Assembly (NCBI GenBank): GCA_963723745.1
Contig: CAVRRZ010000001.1
Span: forward strand, 372,001-436,000
Length of the DNA: 64,000 nucleotides
Direction: 5' to 3'
Origin: CAVRRZ01 sp963723745
Lineage (GTDB): Bacteria > Actinomycetota > Actinomycetes > Mycobacteriales > Geodermatophilaceae
The notes below the pieces were generated by a model that saw only the letters and a list, made by a program, of their open reading frames with translations, was not told the origin of the DNA and did no database searches. Both the position numbers and the translations under genes were made by a program. Shown one piece after another: positions 52,713-61,113 of the stretch (its first letter is position 1; each line of letters begins with the position of its first letter).

Positions 52713-53351
52713 TCAGCGGTTGCAGCCGGTGCGGACAATGTGACAACTGGCGCTGCCGAAGGTATCGACGGCGAAGCCACGCATCAGGAGCACGTCGGCC
52801 AGGGCACGGCTCATGACCTGTTGCACCTTCGCGTCCGCGGCGGGGCCGTGAACCTGGTCGACGCTCATCCGTTCGTGCTGACGCCAGGAGACGACGATGC
52901 CGCCCAGCCCGGGCTCGGGGGTGAGGCAGACCCCGCCGACCGCGCTCTCGACTCCGTCGGAGTCGTGCAGGGGCAGGCCGGCCTCGGCCAGTGCCGCGGC
53001 GACCTCGACGACGAGTGTGGCGAGCGGGTCCTCGTCGGAGAGCCCCGCGTCCCAGTCCTCGGGCAGCCGCGCCACCTGCTCAGTGAGATGCGCCAGCCAG
53101 GCGCGGTCCTGCGGCGACGGCCGGCGGTCGAGCCCGCCGTCCGCACGAGCGATCCCGTAGGTCGGCCGAGCGCCGGCCCGACCGGCAGTCTCATCGGCTC
53201 CGGCTGCCCAGCCAGCCTCCGCGCGGTCTCGGAACGGCCCCGCAACGACCCGTCCGGGACCGTGCTCACCGTCGACGACCAGCCACCAGCCATGGCAGGC
53301 CACGCCGTCGAGGAGGACCTCACTACTGGACAGACCACCCACGCCGCTCAC
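52713..53351 (-). CDS. Hypothetical protein at the right end of the element
   Basis: This 212-residue cytoplasmic protein begins MSGVGGLSSSEVLLDGVACH. Mid-sequence it has DGEHGPGRVVAGPFRDRAEA, then SPQDRAWLAHLTEQVARLPE and LGGIVVSWRQHERMSVDQVH, and it ends with DVLLMRGFAVDTFGSASCHI. I do not recognise a family; the acid/base balance and helices are like small plasmid or ICE accessory proteins. The GTG at 53351 has GGAAAG upstream. The gene is transcribed away from tRNA-Lys and may be the last cargo or control gene before the attachment site. Confidence 0.62.
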   Translation of the reverse strand: MSGVGGLSSSEVLLDGVACHGWWLVVDGEHGPGRVVAGPFRDRAEAGWAAGADETAGRAGARPTYGIARADGGLDRRPSPQDRAWLAHLTEQVARLPEDWDAGLSDEDPLATLVVEVAAALAEAGLPLHDSDGVESAVGGVCLTPEPGLGGIVVSWRQHERMSVDQVHGPAADAKVQQVMSRALADVLLMRGFAVDTFGSASCHIVRTGCNR

Positions 53352-53897
53352 CGCTTTCCATCCATGGAAGGCCGGCCCTGGGAAGCACGCCGGCCACCGC
53401 GCGCAACCAGGAACCGAGAGCGCGGGGTGTCAGAAAGGTAGGTGGACACGGGCCTGCGTCCGGCTTCTCACGGCCGGTCCCGGCGCCCGCGTTCCCGAAT
53501 CGTTGCGCAGGTCCCAATCGAGCACGGTGACCGCCCCCGGACCGCACCCACATGTCGACAGCCACGGCCCGTGCCGAGCGTGGCCGACGCCCCGCCGACT
53601 TCGATGACCCCGTCACACCGCCGCGACGCCGGCGCGTCACCGAGATGGCAGGACCAACCGGCGCCGCGCCACCGCCGGACCCCTCTGGTCAGTCAGTTCG
53701 GTCGCCGGGACGAATCGCGGAGTCCGAGGTGCGGCCGCGCAGCGCGATGCTTGCGCATGACCGCTCACAGGGCCGGGGGCCAGCGCCTCGAGCGCTCCCG
53801 CGCACACGCGAAAAGTGGGGGTTAACAGTGGCGAAGTCCGCCAAGGCGGTGCGTGCGGATCGACCGATTTCCCGTTTACCCAGGTCAGATCGACGAT
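53352..53897. other. Intergenic between element cargo and tRNA-Lys
   Basis: No gene is supported. This is where the attachment junction should lie. I found no clear second copy of the tRNA end in it. Confidence 0.35.
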
Positions 53898-53973
53898 TGG
53901 TGGGCCCCGTGGGGATCGAACCCACAACCCGCGGATTAAAAGTCCGCTGCTCTGCCGATTGAGCTAGAGGCCC
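53898..53973 (-). tRNA. tRNA-Lys (anticodon TTT), CCA encoded
   Basis: The minus strand folds as a standard cloverleaf. Acceptor GGGCCTC pairs with the 3' GGGGCCC through one G-T pair at the end of the stem. The D-arm is GCTC...GAGC, the anticodon arm is GCGGACTTTTAATCCGC with TTT in the loop, and the T-arm is GTGGGTTCGATCCCCAC, followed by ACCA. The 76-nt gene ends with encoded CCA at 53900-53898. Its 3' end faces left, toward the conjugative element, which is the usual orientation for tyrosine-integrase attachment in a tRNA. Confidence 0.96.
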
Positions 53974-54300
53974 CGGGGATCCGGATCTGCACGATGCCGA
54001 CCTCGGCCTCACCTTCGGTGGCACCGACCCGGCCGGACCCCGCTGGGACGGAGCTTACGTGGGTGGGGTGACGGTCGGGGCGGAACGCGCCCAGGTCGCC
54101 GGTGCCGCTGGCACCCACGCCGCACGGCCGGGGACCCGCGCCGCCGCCGTCCGGTCGAGCTTGACCAGGACGTCGAGACGTCGACGCGCACCGCCTTGAC
54201 CGCGCCCACAACGCGTCCCATGGCGATCTCTGAACCGACGGCGCTCCCCGACGGAGCGCGAGCTGGTCCCCGCTGGGGCCCCGTCCCCGTGCGGGCCGCC

Positions 54301-54957
54301 TCACGGGCGGTGCGCAGGTCGCACCATGCCCGTCTCGTAGGCGACGACCACGGCCTGGGCGCGATCGCGCAGTCCCAGCTTGGTGAACACGTGCGCGAGG
54401 TGGGTCTTCACCGTCGCCTCGGACACGAACAGCGACGCCGCGATCTCGGCATTGGACAGCCCGCCGCCGACCAGCCGCAGCACGTCGGCCTCCCGCGGCG
54501 TCAGCCGGTCGAGCAGTGGCGCCGGCGGCACCGGAGCGAGGAAGCGTTCCACCAGTCGCCGGGTGATCGTGGGCGAGAGCAGCTCGTCGCCTGCCGCCAC
54601 CACGCGGACGGCGTGCAGGAGCTGCGAGCGCGGCACGTCCTTGAGCAGGAAGCCACCGGCACCCGCCCGCAGGGCGCGGTAGACGAGCTCGTCGGAGTCG
54701 AACGTGGTCAGGATCAACACCCGGACGCCGGAGCCGGCGAGCCGCTCGGTCACCTCGAGCCCGTCCAGGCCGGGCATGCGGACGTCGAGCAGGAGCAGAT
54801 CCGGGGCCAGCTCGTCCACCAGCCGCAGCGCCTCGGCTCCGTCGGCCGCCTCCCCCACGACCTCCATGTCCGGCTGGAGCCCGACGATGAGGGCCAGCCC
54901 CTCGCGCATCAGCTGCTCGTCGTCCGCGATCAGCACGCGGATCGCCGGTCCGCTCAC
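54301..54957 (-). CDS. NarL/LuxR-family response regulator
   Basis: This 218-residue protein has an N-terminal receiver domain (IRVLIADDEQLMREGLALIV, phospho-acceptor Asp in LLLLDVRMPGLDGLEV near residue 55, Lys in GFLLKDVPRSQLL). Its C-terminal LuxR helix-turn-helix is LTPREADVLRLVGGGLSNAE, then IAASLFVSEATVKTHLAHVF. It acts as a DNA-binding output of the histidine kinase next to it, overlapping as GTGA. The targets are not shown. It lies just outside the element, beside tRNA-Lys, and is chromosomal backbone. Confidence 0.93.
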   Translation of the reverse strand: MSGPAIRVLIADDEQLMREGLALIVGLQPDMEVVGEAADGAEALRLVDELAPDLLLLDVRMPGLDGLEVTERLAGSGVRVLILTTFDSDELVYRALRAGAGGFLLKDVPRSQLLHAVRVVAAGDELLSPTITRRLVERFLAPVPPAPLLDRLTPREADVLRLVGGGLSNAEIAASLFVSEATVKTHLAHVFTKLGLRDRAQAVVVAYETGMVRPAHRP

Positions 54958-56087
54958 GCCGGCACCCGCGCGATCGGCAGCCGGGCGGCGACGACGAAGC
55001 CGCCGGAGGGCCCGGGACCGGCGGTCAGCGAACCTCCGAACACGGCCGCCCGCTCCCGCATACCGGCGATCCCGTGCCCGCCGGAGCCCGGGACACCGCC
55101 CGCGCCGTCATCGGTCACCGTCACCTCCAGGCAGTCGGCCCCGTACCGCAGCACGATCTCGACCTTCCGGGCCGCCGCGTGCGCCAGGGTGTTGGTCAGC
55201 GCCTGCTGCACGATCCTGTACACCGACAGCTCCAGGACCGGTGGCAGGGGCCGTGCGGCGCCCTCGGCGCGCAGCCGCACGTCCAGGCCGGTGGAGCGCA
55301 CCAGATCGACCAGTGCCGGCAGATCCGCCGTCCCGGGCAGCGGCTGCAGCGGCTCGTCGGCGTGCAGCACCCCGAGCATGCGGCGGGTCTCGCTCAGCGC
55401 CTCGCGGCCGGTGTCCTGGATCCTGCGCAGCGGCCGGCGCGCCAGTGCCGGATCGTGGTCCAGGGCCTCCTCCGCGCCCTCGGCGTGCAACACGATCACG
55501 TTCATGGCCTGGGTCAGGACGTCGTGCAGCTCCCGGGCGATGCGGGCGCGCTCGGCCGCCACGGCCAGTGCCGCGCGCTCCTCGCGCTCGTGCGCGAGCT
55601 CCTCGGTGAGCCGCTCCAGCTCCGCCGTCCGCCGTCGCCAGAGTCGCAGCGCGCGCCCGGCACCCCACGGCACCGACAGCAGGATCGCCGGGAAGACCAC
55701 GTCCCCGAGCTCGGGCCGGTCAGCGGCAAGCACGCTGTTCCCCACGCCGACACCGACGGCCACGGCCACACCGGCGGCGGCCCGCCGCAGACCTGCGTGC
55801 GCGCCGACGCTGTAGACGGCCAGCATCATCGCCACCAGCTGGGCGACGGTGAAGTAGTCCGTCCCGCGCGCAGCCAGTGCCGCGACCGAGGTCATCACCG
55901 CCAGCACCACGGCCAGCGGGAAGCGACGGCGGAACGCGAGCGGCGCAGTGCCGATCACGGCGATCACCGCCAGGAAAGGCGTCCACGGGCCGTCGGCCCA
56001 CAGCTCGACCTGCGCGAGCACGGCGAGCACCAGTGCCACGCCGCCGTCCACGGCGGCCGCCCGTGGCTCCCGCGGCAGTGCCCGCAT
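54954..56087 (-). CDS. Membrane sensor histidine kinase (HisKA_3 family)
   Basis: This 377-residue protein has four to six N-terminal membrane helices (for example VALVLAVLAQVELW; AVLAVMTSVAALAARG; LVAMMLAVYSVGAHA). Then comes the dimerisation and phosphorylation helix AERARIARELHDVLTQAMNV (His in ELHD), and a HATPase domain with VYRIVQQALTNTLAHAAARK (N-box) and VTDDGAGGVPGSGGHGIAGM (G-boxes). It is the typical partner of NarL-type regulators. It forms an operon with the downstream regulator. The input signal is unknown. Confidence 0.92.
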   Translation of the reverse strand: MRALPREPRAAAVDGGVALVLAVLAQVELWADGPWTPFLAVIAVIGTAPLAFRRRFPLAVVLAVMTSVAALAARGTDYFTVAQLVAMMLAVYSVGAHAGLRRAAAGVAVAVGVGVGNSVLAADRPELGDVVFPAILLSVPWGAGRALRLWRRRTAELERLTEELAHEREERAALAVAAERARIARELHDVLTQAMNVIVLHAEGAEEALDHDPALARRPLRRIQDTGREALSETRRMLGVLHADEPLQPLPGTADLPALVDLVRSTGLDVRLRAEGAARPLPPVLELSVYRIVQQALTNTLAHAAARKVEIVLRYGADCLEVTVTDDGAGGVPGSGGHGIAGMRERAAVFGGSLTAGPGPSGGFVVAARLPIARVPA

Positions 56088-56248
56088 GGCCCTCGGACGC
56101 TACGCGGGTGAGGGGCCCGGCGTACTCATCCCGGAGATGGAGATCGATCTCCCGCCGAGAGCCGAGGCATCTCCAACCGTGAGGTGACGACGACGGCGGG
56201 GCGCGTTCCTAGCGTCGCCGTCGTCCCAGTACCTCCCGAGGAGAAACC

Positions 56249-56908
56249 ATGACTCTCTCCCGTCTCGGCCCCGTCTGCGGGCTGCTCTTCGCCCCGCTGT
56301 ACGCGGGCTTCAGCTTCTTCTCGTTCGAGTTGCCGGAGTACTTCTACTCGGACGAACGGGTGCTCGCGCTCTACGACGACGGCGCCTCCTTCGTGCTCGG
56401 CGCCGCGCTCATCGCGCTGTCCGGTGCCGCGTTTCTGGTGTTCCTGGCCGACCTGCACCGGCGGCTCCGATCGAGCGACGCCGACGGTGTGCCCGCGCTC
56501 GCCCTCGGCGGGGGGCTGATCTACGTGGCCATGCTCTTCGCCGCCGGCACGCTGTGGACCGGCTACGCCAACGGCGGAGGCGGCCCCCTGGAGGCCAGGC
56601 CCGACCAGTTCGCGGATTCCGCGACCCTCGCCCGGGTGCTGAGCGGCATGGGCTGGGGCGCGCTCCTCGTCTACGGCCTGGTCGCCGCTGCGGTGATGAT
56701 CACGGCCGCCTCGGTCGCCGCCCGCCGCAACGGTGCGCTGCCCCGCGGCGTCGTCGTCGCCGGATTCGTCGTCGCGCCGTTGCTGCTGGCCGGGTTCACC
56801 TGGGCCCCCCAGTTCCTCGTCCCGCTCTGGGCGGCAGCCGTCAGCGCGGCCACGCTGCGCCGGGTTCCTGCGCGACAGACGGCCACCCCGGCGACGTCGA
56901 CCCGTTGA
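56249..56908 (+). CDS. Hypothetical membrane protein
   Basis: This 219-residue protein has about five hydrophobic helices (LGPVCGLLFAPLYAGFSFFS; VLGAALIALSGAAFLVFLAD; LALGGGLIYVAMLFAAGTLW; MGWGALLVYGLVAAAVMITA; VVVAGFVVAPLLLAGFTWAP). No catalytic motif is seen; the profile resembles DUF4386-type and other small actinobacterial membrane proteins. ATG at 56249 follows CGAGGAG. It is divergent from the two-component system, whose kinase start is 161 bp away, so it is a plausible target of that system. Confidence 0.78.
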   Translation: MTLSRLGPVCGLLFAPLYAGFSFFSFELPEYFYSDERVLALYDDGASFVLGAALIALSGAAFLVFLADLHRRLRSSDADGVPALALGGGLIYVAMLFAAGTLWTGYANGGGGPLEARPDQFADSATLARVLSGMGWGALLVYGLVAAAVMITAASVAARRNGALPRGVVVAGFVVAPLLLAGFTWAPQFLVPLWAAAVSAATLRRVPARQTATPATSTR

Positions 56909-56974
56909 CCAGGCCCCGCACGGACGAGGCGCGGGCGGGCAGGACGGGAGCGTCCTGCCCGCACGCGGCACGGA

Positions 56975-57607
56975 TCACAGCCCCCCGAGCCCGCGGACGA
57001 CGAGGGAGACGGCCAGGGCGAGCATCACGACGGCGATACCGCCGTCGAGGGCCCGCCAGGCCACCGGCCGGGCGAACACCGGCCGGAGCAGCCGGGCGCC
57101 GAAGCCGAGGCCGGCGAACCACAGGATGCTGCCCAGCCCCGCACCGACGGCGAACTGCCACCGGTGCTCGCCGTAGGTCGAGGCCATCGAACCGAGCAGC
57201 ACCACCGTGTCGAGGTACACGTGCGGGTTCAGCCAGGTCAGCGCCAGGGCGGTGCCCACCGTGGCGGCGAGGCCGACCCGGACGCCGCCGGCATCGGTGA
57301 GGAGGGCTCCCGGCCGCAGCGCCCGACGCGCGGCCAGTGCGCCGTAGCCGAGGAGGAACACCGCGCCCGCGAAGCACACCGCCGGGATGAGCCACGGTGC
57401 CCGGGACACGACCGCACCGGCGCCCAGCACGCCGGCGAAGATCAGCGCGAGATCGGACAGCGCGCAGACCGCCACCACCGCTGCCACGTGCTCGAGGCGC
57501 AGCCCCTGCCGCAGCACGAACGCGTTCTGCGCCCCGATCGCCACGATCAGCCCAAGGCCGAGCGCCAGCCCCGAGGCAACGGCGAGCAGCGCGGTGGCGG
57601 TCAGCAC
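56975..57607 (-). CDS. lysE: LysE/ArgO-family amino acid exporter
   Basis: This 210-residue six-helix exporter begins LTATALLAVASGLALGLGLI, followed by VAIGAQNAFVLRQGLRLEHV with the GAQNAFVLRQGL signature of LysE. It continues with VCALSDLALIFAGVLGAGAV, LTWLNPHVYLDTVVLLGS, and helices up to VMLALAVSLVVRGLGGL. It exports lysine, arginine or related basic amino acids. The GTG start at 57607 is 73 bp from the divergent lysG-like regulator, the classic arrangement. The TLTWLNPHVYLDTV segment is well conserved, and the length is normal. Confidence 0.93.
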   Translation of the reverse strand: MLTATALLAVASGLALGLGLIVAIGAQNAFVLRQGLRLEHVAAVVAVCALSDLALIFAGVLGAGAVVSRAPWLIPAVCFAGAVFLLGYGALAARRALRPGALLTDAGGVRVGLAATVGTALALTWLNPHVYLDTVVLLGSMASTYGEHRWQFAVGAGLGSILWFAGLGFGARLLRPVFARPVAWRALDGGIAVVMLALAVSLVVRGLGGL

Positions 57608-57680
57608 GCCATGAACGGTAGGAAGCCATGAGGCGTCCAGTCCAGCTCATGATTCTTCCGCGTCATTAGCATCGCTGTTC
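57608..57680. promoter_or_regulatory. lysE-lysG divergent promoter
   Basis: This is a 73-bp intergenic region between the two divergent genes. The regulator is expected to bind here and activate lysE when basic amino acids accumulate. The sequence GACTGGACG and CATGATTC segments are AT-richer than the surroundings; exact boxes are not assigned. Confidence 0.5.
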
Positions 57681-58571
57681 ATGGATCTCGACCTCGCACA
57701 GCTGAGGGCGCTGGACGCCACCGTCCGCGAGGGCACGCTGGAGGCCGCCGCCCGGGCGCTGCACGTCACGCCGTCGGCGATCAGCCAGCGGCTGCGCGCG
57801 CTGGAGGTGGCGACCGGCCGGATCCTGCTGGTCCGCAGCAAGCCGGTCCAGGTGACGACCTCCGGGGAGGCCGTGCTGCGCCTGGCCCGGCAGGTGGACC
57901 TGCTCAGCGCCGACGTCGCGCGCGAACTCGGCGGCGAGCCGTCGTCCGAGGGCGTCCCGGTGCTGCCGATCGCCGTCAACGCCGACTCGATGGCCACCTG
58001 GCTGCTCCCCGCGCTGGCGCCGCTGACCGGCGAGCTGTGCTTCGACCTGCATCGGGAGGACCAGGAGCACACCAGCGCCCTGCTGCGCGCGGGCGCGGTC
58101 ATGGCGGCGGTCACGACCGAGCCGAGACCGGTCCCCGGATGCACCTCCACCCGGCTGGGCGGCATGCGCTACCGGCCGATGGCGGCGCCCGACTTCGCTC
58201 GGCGCTGGTTCCCCGGGGGCGCCACCGCCGAGGCACTGGGTCGGGCACCTGTCGTCGTCTTCGACCGGAAGGACGATCTCCAGCACCGCTACCTGCACGC
58301 GCGGGCCGGTGCCGGCCTCGCCCCACCGGCCCACTACGTGCCCGCGGCCGCCGACTTCGGAACAGCGGTGACGCTCGGACTGGGCTGGGGCATGGTGCCC
58401 GATCAGCAGGCGCGGGGGCTGACACCGCAGCTGGTCGTGCTCGACCCGGCCGGCTCGATGGACGTCGTCCTGTACTGGCAGCAGTGGAAGCTGCGCTCGG
58501 CCACCCTCGACCGCGTGCGCGCGGCCGTGCTCACTGCCGCCGGTCACGAACTGGACCAGCCGGGCGGGTGA
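57681..58571 (+). CDS. lysG: LysG/ArgP-like LysR-family regulator
   Basis: This 296-residue protein has an N-terminal LysR winged helix (DLAQLRALDATVREGTLEAA; ARALHVTPSAISQRLRALEV; LLVRSKPVQVTTSGEAVLRL) and an effector-binding domain (LPIAVNADSMATWLLPALAP; LCFDLHREDQEHTSALLRAG; LGLGWGMVPDQQARG). The SMATWLLPAL and VVFDRKDDLQHRYL motifs are those of LysG/ArgP proteins, which bind lysine or arginine. It is divergent from lysE, so the pair forms a self-contained export switch. ATG at 57681 is used. Confidence 0.92.
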   Translation: MDLDLAQLRALDATVREGTLEAAARALHVTPSAISQRLRALEVATGRILLVRSKPVQVTTSGEAVLRLARQVDLLSADVARELGGEPSSEGVPVLPIAVNADSMATWLLPALAPLTGELCFDLHREDQEHTSALLRAGAVMAAVTTEPRPVPGCTSTRLGGMRYRPMAAPDFARRWFPGGATAEALGRAPVVVFDRKDDLQHRYLHARAGAGLAPPAHYVPAAADFGTAVTLGLGWGMVPDQQARGLTPQLVVLDPAGSMDVVLYWQQWKLRSATLDRVRAAVLTAAGHELDQPGG

Positions 58572-58575
58572 CCCG

Positions 58576-59817
58576 TCAGCTCGACGGGTCCTGGACCGCG
58601 GCCATGAACAGTGGCGATCGGGTCGCGGCGTCGGTGAGCAGCAGCAGGAACGGGCGGTCGAACGTGACGACCTGCTGCGGCGCAGGCGCGGCCGACTCCA
58701 TGACGGCGACCCCGGTGGCGGCGGCCGCCTCGGTGCCCTCCTCGTCGAGATCGATGAAGGTCTTCTGCACGACCTGGGAGATGAACAGCCCGCCGCGGCC
58801 GAGGCCGGAGTAGTCGTCCTCGACCGGCAGCCCTAGAGCCGCCAGCACGTCGAGCAGCTGGTGGGTCTGCTCGATCCGCATGCGGGGCAGCTGCACGCCC
58901 GCGTCCTCGGGCTCGGCCTCCTGGACGGCGGCCAGCGTCGCCGCGTCCACCGCGCAGGGGTCGGTGCCCTCCGGCGGGAGGACGGCGACGGCGGCGAGCG
59001 TGCGGTCGCGGTAGGGCAGCTCGACCGCCTGCCAGCCGTCCGCCGTCCGGAGCGAGCCGGAGCCGCCCCCCATCAGATCGACCTCCACCTCGCCCGACGG
59101 CGCGGCGAACGCGGCCGGGCGCGTGTCGGTGAACGGCGTCGCCCACTGGGCGTTCAGGTGCAGGGCGTTGGTCAGCACCGCGACCGTGTTCGGCTCCAGG
59201 GGCTCGGCGAACAGCTCCTCGATGATCCCGCGGGTGTCCTCCTCGACGGCCTCGTTGATCCGGTCGGTGGCGCCAACCGGGTCGCCGGCGAAGTCCAGCG
59301 ACTGGACGCCGGCGTCGAAGGCGGTGGCGAGATCGTCGAGGTAGCGCGGGTCGGGCTCCAGGCCGGTGACGGTCCACAGCCGGTTGCTCGTCTGCAGGGA
59401 GTCGGGGGCGTCCTCGTCGTCGAGGTCGCCGTCGTACCGGAGCGCGTCGAGCGCCTGCGTGTGCTCGTGCAGCGCGGCCACCACGTCCGGCGACCACTCG
59501 GGCAGGTGCAGCAGCGCGCCGAAGTCGTCCGCCGTCCCGCCCCGCGCGGCCGGGTAGAGCAGGCTGAGGGCGACGGATGCCGAGGTCGGCGACAGCAGCA
59601 CGTTCTCGCCGGCCGCCTCTCGGCACACGGCGTGCAGCAGGTCGACGCCGAACGCGGCCTGCGCCTCGGCGATGTCCCGCGCGGTCAGGTCCCCGGGCTG
59701 CACGGCGACGGCGTCCCCGCGGTGGACCTCCGGCGCGGCGCCGGCCGTGCCGCAGCCGGCGAGCGCGGTGGCCGCCAGCGCGAGGGACGACGTCCGGATG
59801 CGCGCGTTGCGGCTCAT
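58576..59817 (-). CDS. Lipoprotein serpin (serine protease inhibitor)
   Basis: This 413-residue protein has a lipobox signal (SLALAATALAGCGTAG). The full serpin fold follows: FGVDLLHAVCREAAGENVLL, SPTSASVALSLLYPAARGGT, TSNRLWTVTG, TNALHLNAQWATPFTDTRPA, ELPYRDRTLAAVAVLPPEG, LPRMRIEQTHQLLDVLAALG, and QKTFIDLDEEGTEAAAATGV. The last is the inhibitory-type hinge with small residues. TFDRPFLLLLTDAATRSPLF near the end is the canonical C-terminal serpin motif. It should be surface anchored and inhibit proteases by loop insertion. The reactive bond probably lies in VAVMESAAPAP. It is third in an operon after the sigma factor and its membrane partner. Confidence 0.93.
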   Translation of the reverse strand: MSRNARIRTSSLALAATALAGCGTAGAAPEVHRGDAVAVQPGDLTARDIAEAQAAFGVDLLHAVCREAAGENVLLSPTSASVALSLLYPAARGGTADDFGALLHLPEWSPDVVAALHEHTQALDALRYDGDLDDEDAPDSLQTSNRLWTVTGLEPDPRYLDDLATAFDAGVQSLDFAGDPVGATDRINEAVEEDTRGIIEELFAEPLEPNTVAVLTNALHLNAQWATPFTDTRPAAFAAPSGEVEVDLMGGGSGSLRTADGWQAVELPYRDRTLAAVAVLPPEGTDPCAVDAATLAAVQEAEPEDAGVQLPRMRIEQTHQLLDVLAALGLPVEDDYSGLGRGGLFISQVVQKTFIDLDEEGTEAAAATGVAVMESAAPAPQQVVTFDRPFLLLLTDAATRSPLFMAAVQDPSS

Positions 59818-60524
59818 CGGAACGCCGCCCGCCAGGCGTCGGCGGTCGCCTCGTCGTAGTACCGGCTGAACCCGCAGCCCCAGACGTGCACCTCGTAGTT
59901 CTTCGGCACGTAGGGCCGGGTGCCGCTCACCAGGAGTCTGGTGCCGACCTCGACGGCCGGCCCCCGCTCGAACTGCTCCGCGAGCACCGGGACCTCGACG
60001 GTGATCGTGGCGGCCGAGCCCCCGCGGAACCACTCGTTGACGGCGAAGGTGGTGACGACCTGCGGGCCCGTCCGGCCAGGCCGGTCGGGGCGCGTCTCTC
60101 CGATGGCCGTGACGGTGCCGTCGAAGGCCACATCCAGCCGGGCGACGAACTCCGGCGACGAGCTCTTGCACATCGCGAGCGCGTCGGACCCGGGCAGGGC
60201 ACCGGCTTCCGCTGCGGATTCACCGCCGCTCTCCAGCGAGGGCTCGCTGCCCCCGGACTCCTCTGACGGGGTGTCCGGGTCCGAGCTTGGCGCGGCCGCG
60301 ACCGGGCGGGCGTCGGACGGATCGTCCGTCGTCCCGAGGCTGCCGAGCAGTGCGACGGTGACGCCGGACGCCGCGACCAGCGCTCCGGCACCCCACGCGA
60401 CGCGCACGTTGCGCCGTCGTCGGGCCCGCCATCGCGCCCGCTCGGCCAGCCCGGCCGCCGGCGGCGCCTGCTCGGCGTCCTCGGCGAACAGCAGCCGCAG
60501 ATCGCGCTCGAGCTGCTCGGTCAT
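59814..60524 (-). CDS. Membrane protein of an ECF sigma operon (anti-sigma-like candidate)
   Basis: This 236-residue protein has a short N-terminal cytoplasmic region (MTEQLERDLRLLFAEDAEQA, then PPAAGLAERARWRARRRRN), one membrane helix (VAWGAGALVAASGVTVALLG) and an acidic linker. Its outer domain carries two Cys (ALAMCKSSSPEFVARLDVAF; VHVWGCGFSRYYDE) and beta strands. Its ATG overlaps the sigma factor stop in ATGA, and its end overlaps the serpin start. The position fits an anti-sigma factor, although no ZAS-type zinc motif is visible. The outer domain resembles a thiol-containing sensor domain. Confidence 0.78.
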   Translation of the reverse strand: MTEQLERDLRLLFAEDAEQAPPAAGLAERARWRARRRRNVRVAWGAGALVAASGVTVALLGSLGTTDDPSDARPVAAAPSSDPDTPSEESGGSEPSLESGGESAAEAGALPGSDALAMCKSSSPEFVARLDVAFDGTVTAIGETRPDRPGRTGPQVVTTFAVNEWFRGGSAATITVEVPVLAEQFERGPAVEVGTRLLVSGTRPYVPKNYEVHVWGCGFSRYYDEATADAWRAAFR

Positions 60525-61021
60525 GAGATCTCCTTCGACGCGTGGACGAGGCCGCCACCCCGCAGCGCGGCCAGGGCGCGCGACGCGGTCGCCCGGACGG
60601 CACCGGCAGTGATGCCCATCGCCTCGGCGACGGCGGTGTCGTCGAGGTCGGCGTAGTAGCGCAGGACGAGCACCGTCCTGGCCCGCGGTGCGAGCGTCGA
60701 CAGGGCCTGCCGGAGCTCGTCGCGGGTGACGACACCGTCCGCCGGGTCCGGATCGGCCGGCGGCTCGTGGGCGCTGAGGTCGGCCGGCCGCTCGGTGGAC
60801 GACCGGCGCCGGTGCCAGTCGAGGTGCGCGTTCACCAGCATCCGGCGCACGTAGGCGTGCGGACTGTCCGCGGCGGACACCCGGCGCCACCGCTGGTAGG
60901 CGTCCGCCAGGACCGTCTGGGTCAGGTCCTCGGAGCGTTGCGCATCACCGGTCAGGACGTACGCCAGCCGCAGCAGCGACGACCCCTGCTCGGCGACGTA
61001 CTCCTCGAACCGCACCCTCAC
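60521..61021 (-). CDS. SigE-family ECF RNA polymerase sigma factor
   Basis: This 166-residue sigma factor has region 2 (LLRLAYVLTGDAQRSEDLTQ, then TVLADAYQRWRRVSAADSPH and AYVRRMLVNAHLDWHRRRSS). Region 4 follows (LRQALSTLAPRARTVLVLRY; YADLDDTAVAEAMGITAGAV; RATASRALAALRGGG). The first motif RFEEYVAEQGSSLLRLAYVL matches the SigE family of Streptomyces and relatives. It directs a small regulon that probably includes its own operon and the serpin downstream. ATG at 61021 has GGAGGTGA upstream. Confidence 0.93.
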   Translation of the reverse strand: MRVRFEEYVAEQGSSLLRLAYVLTGDAQRSEDLTQTVLADAYQRWRRVSAADSPHAYVRRMLVNAHLDWHRRRSSTERPADLSAHEPPADPDPADGVVTRDELRQALSTLAPRARTVLVLRYYADLDDTAVAEAMGITAGAVRATASRALAALRGGGLVHASKEIS

Positions 61022-61113
61022 CTCCTGTCCTCACGCCTCGACCCGTAGACGCATCGACGGCCCGGATCCGCTGCACTCTCGCGGAGATCGGAGGGAAGTC
61101 TGCGGCGCGGTGG

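Noticed and set aside
53323..53640. 105-residue minus-strand frame upstream of the hypothetical gene
   Set aside because: It is Arg/Pro-rich without a domain and overlaps the better-supported frame ending at 52713.
53552..53962. Frame ending in VGPVGIEPTTRGLKV
   Set aside because: This peptide is the well-known artefact of translating across a tRNA gene; it is not a protein.
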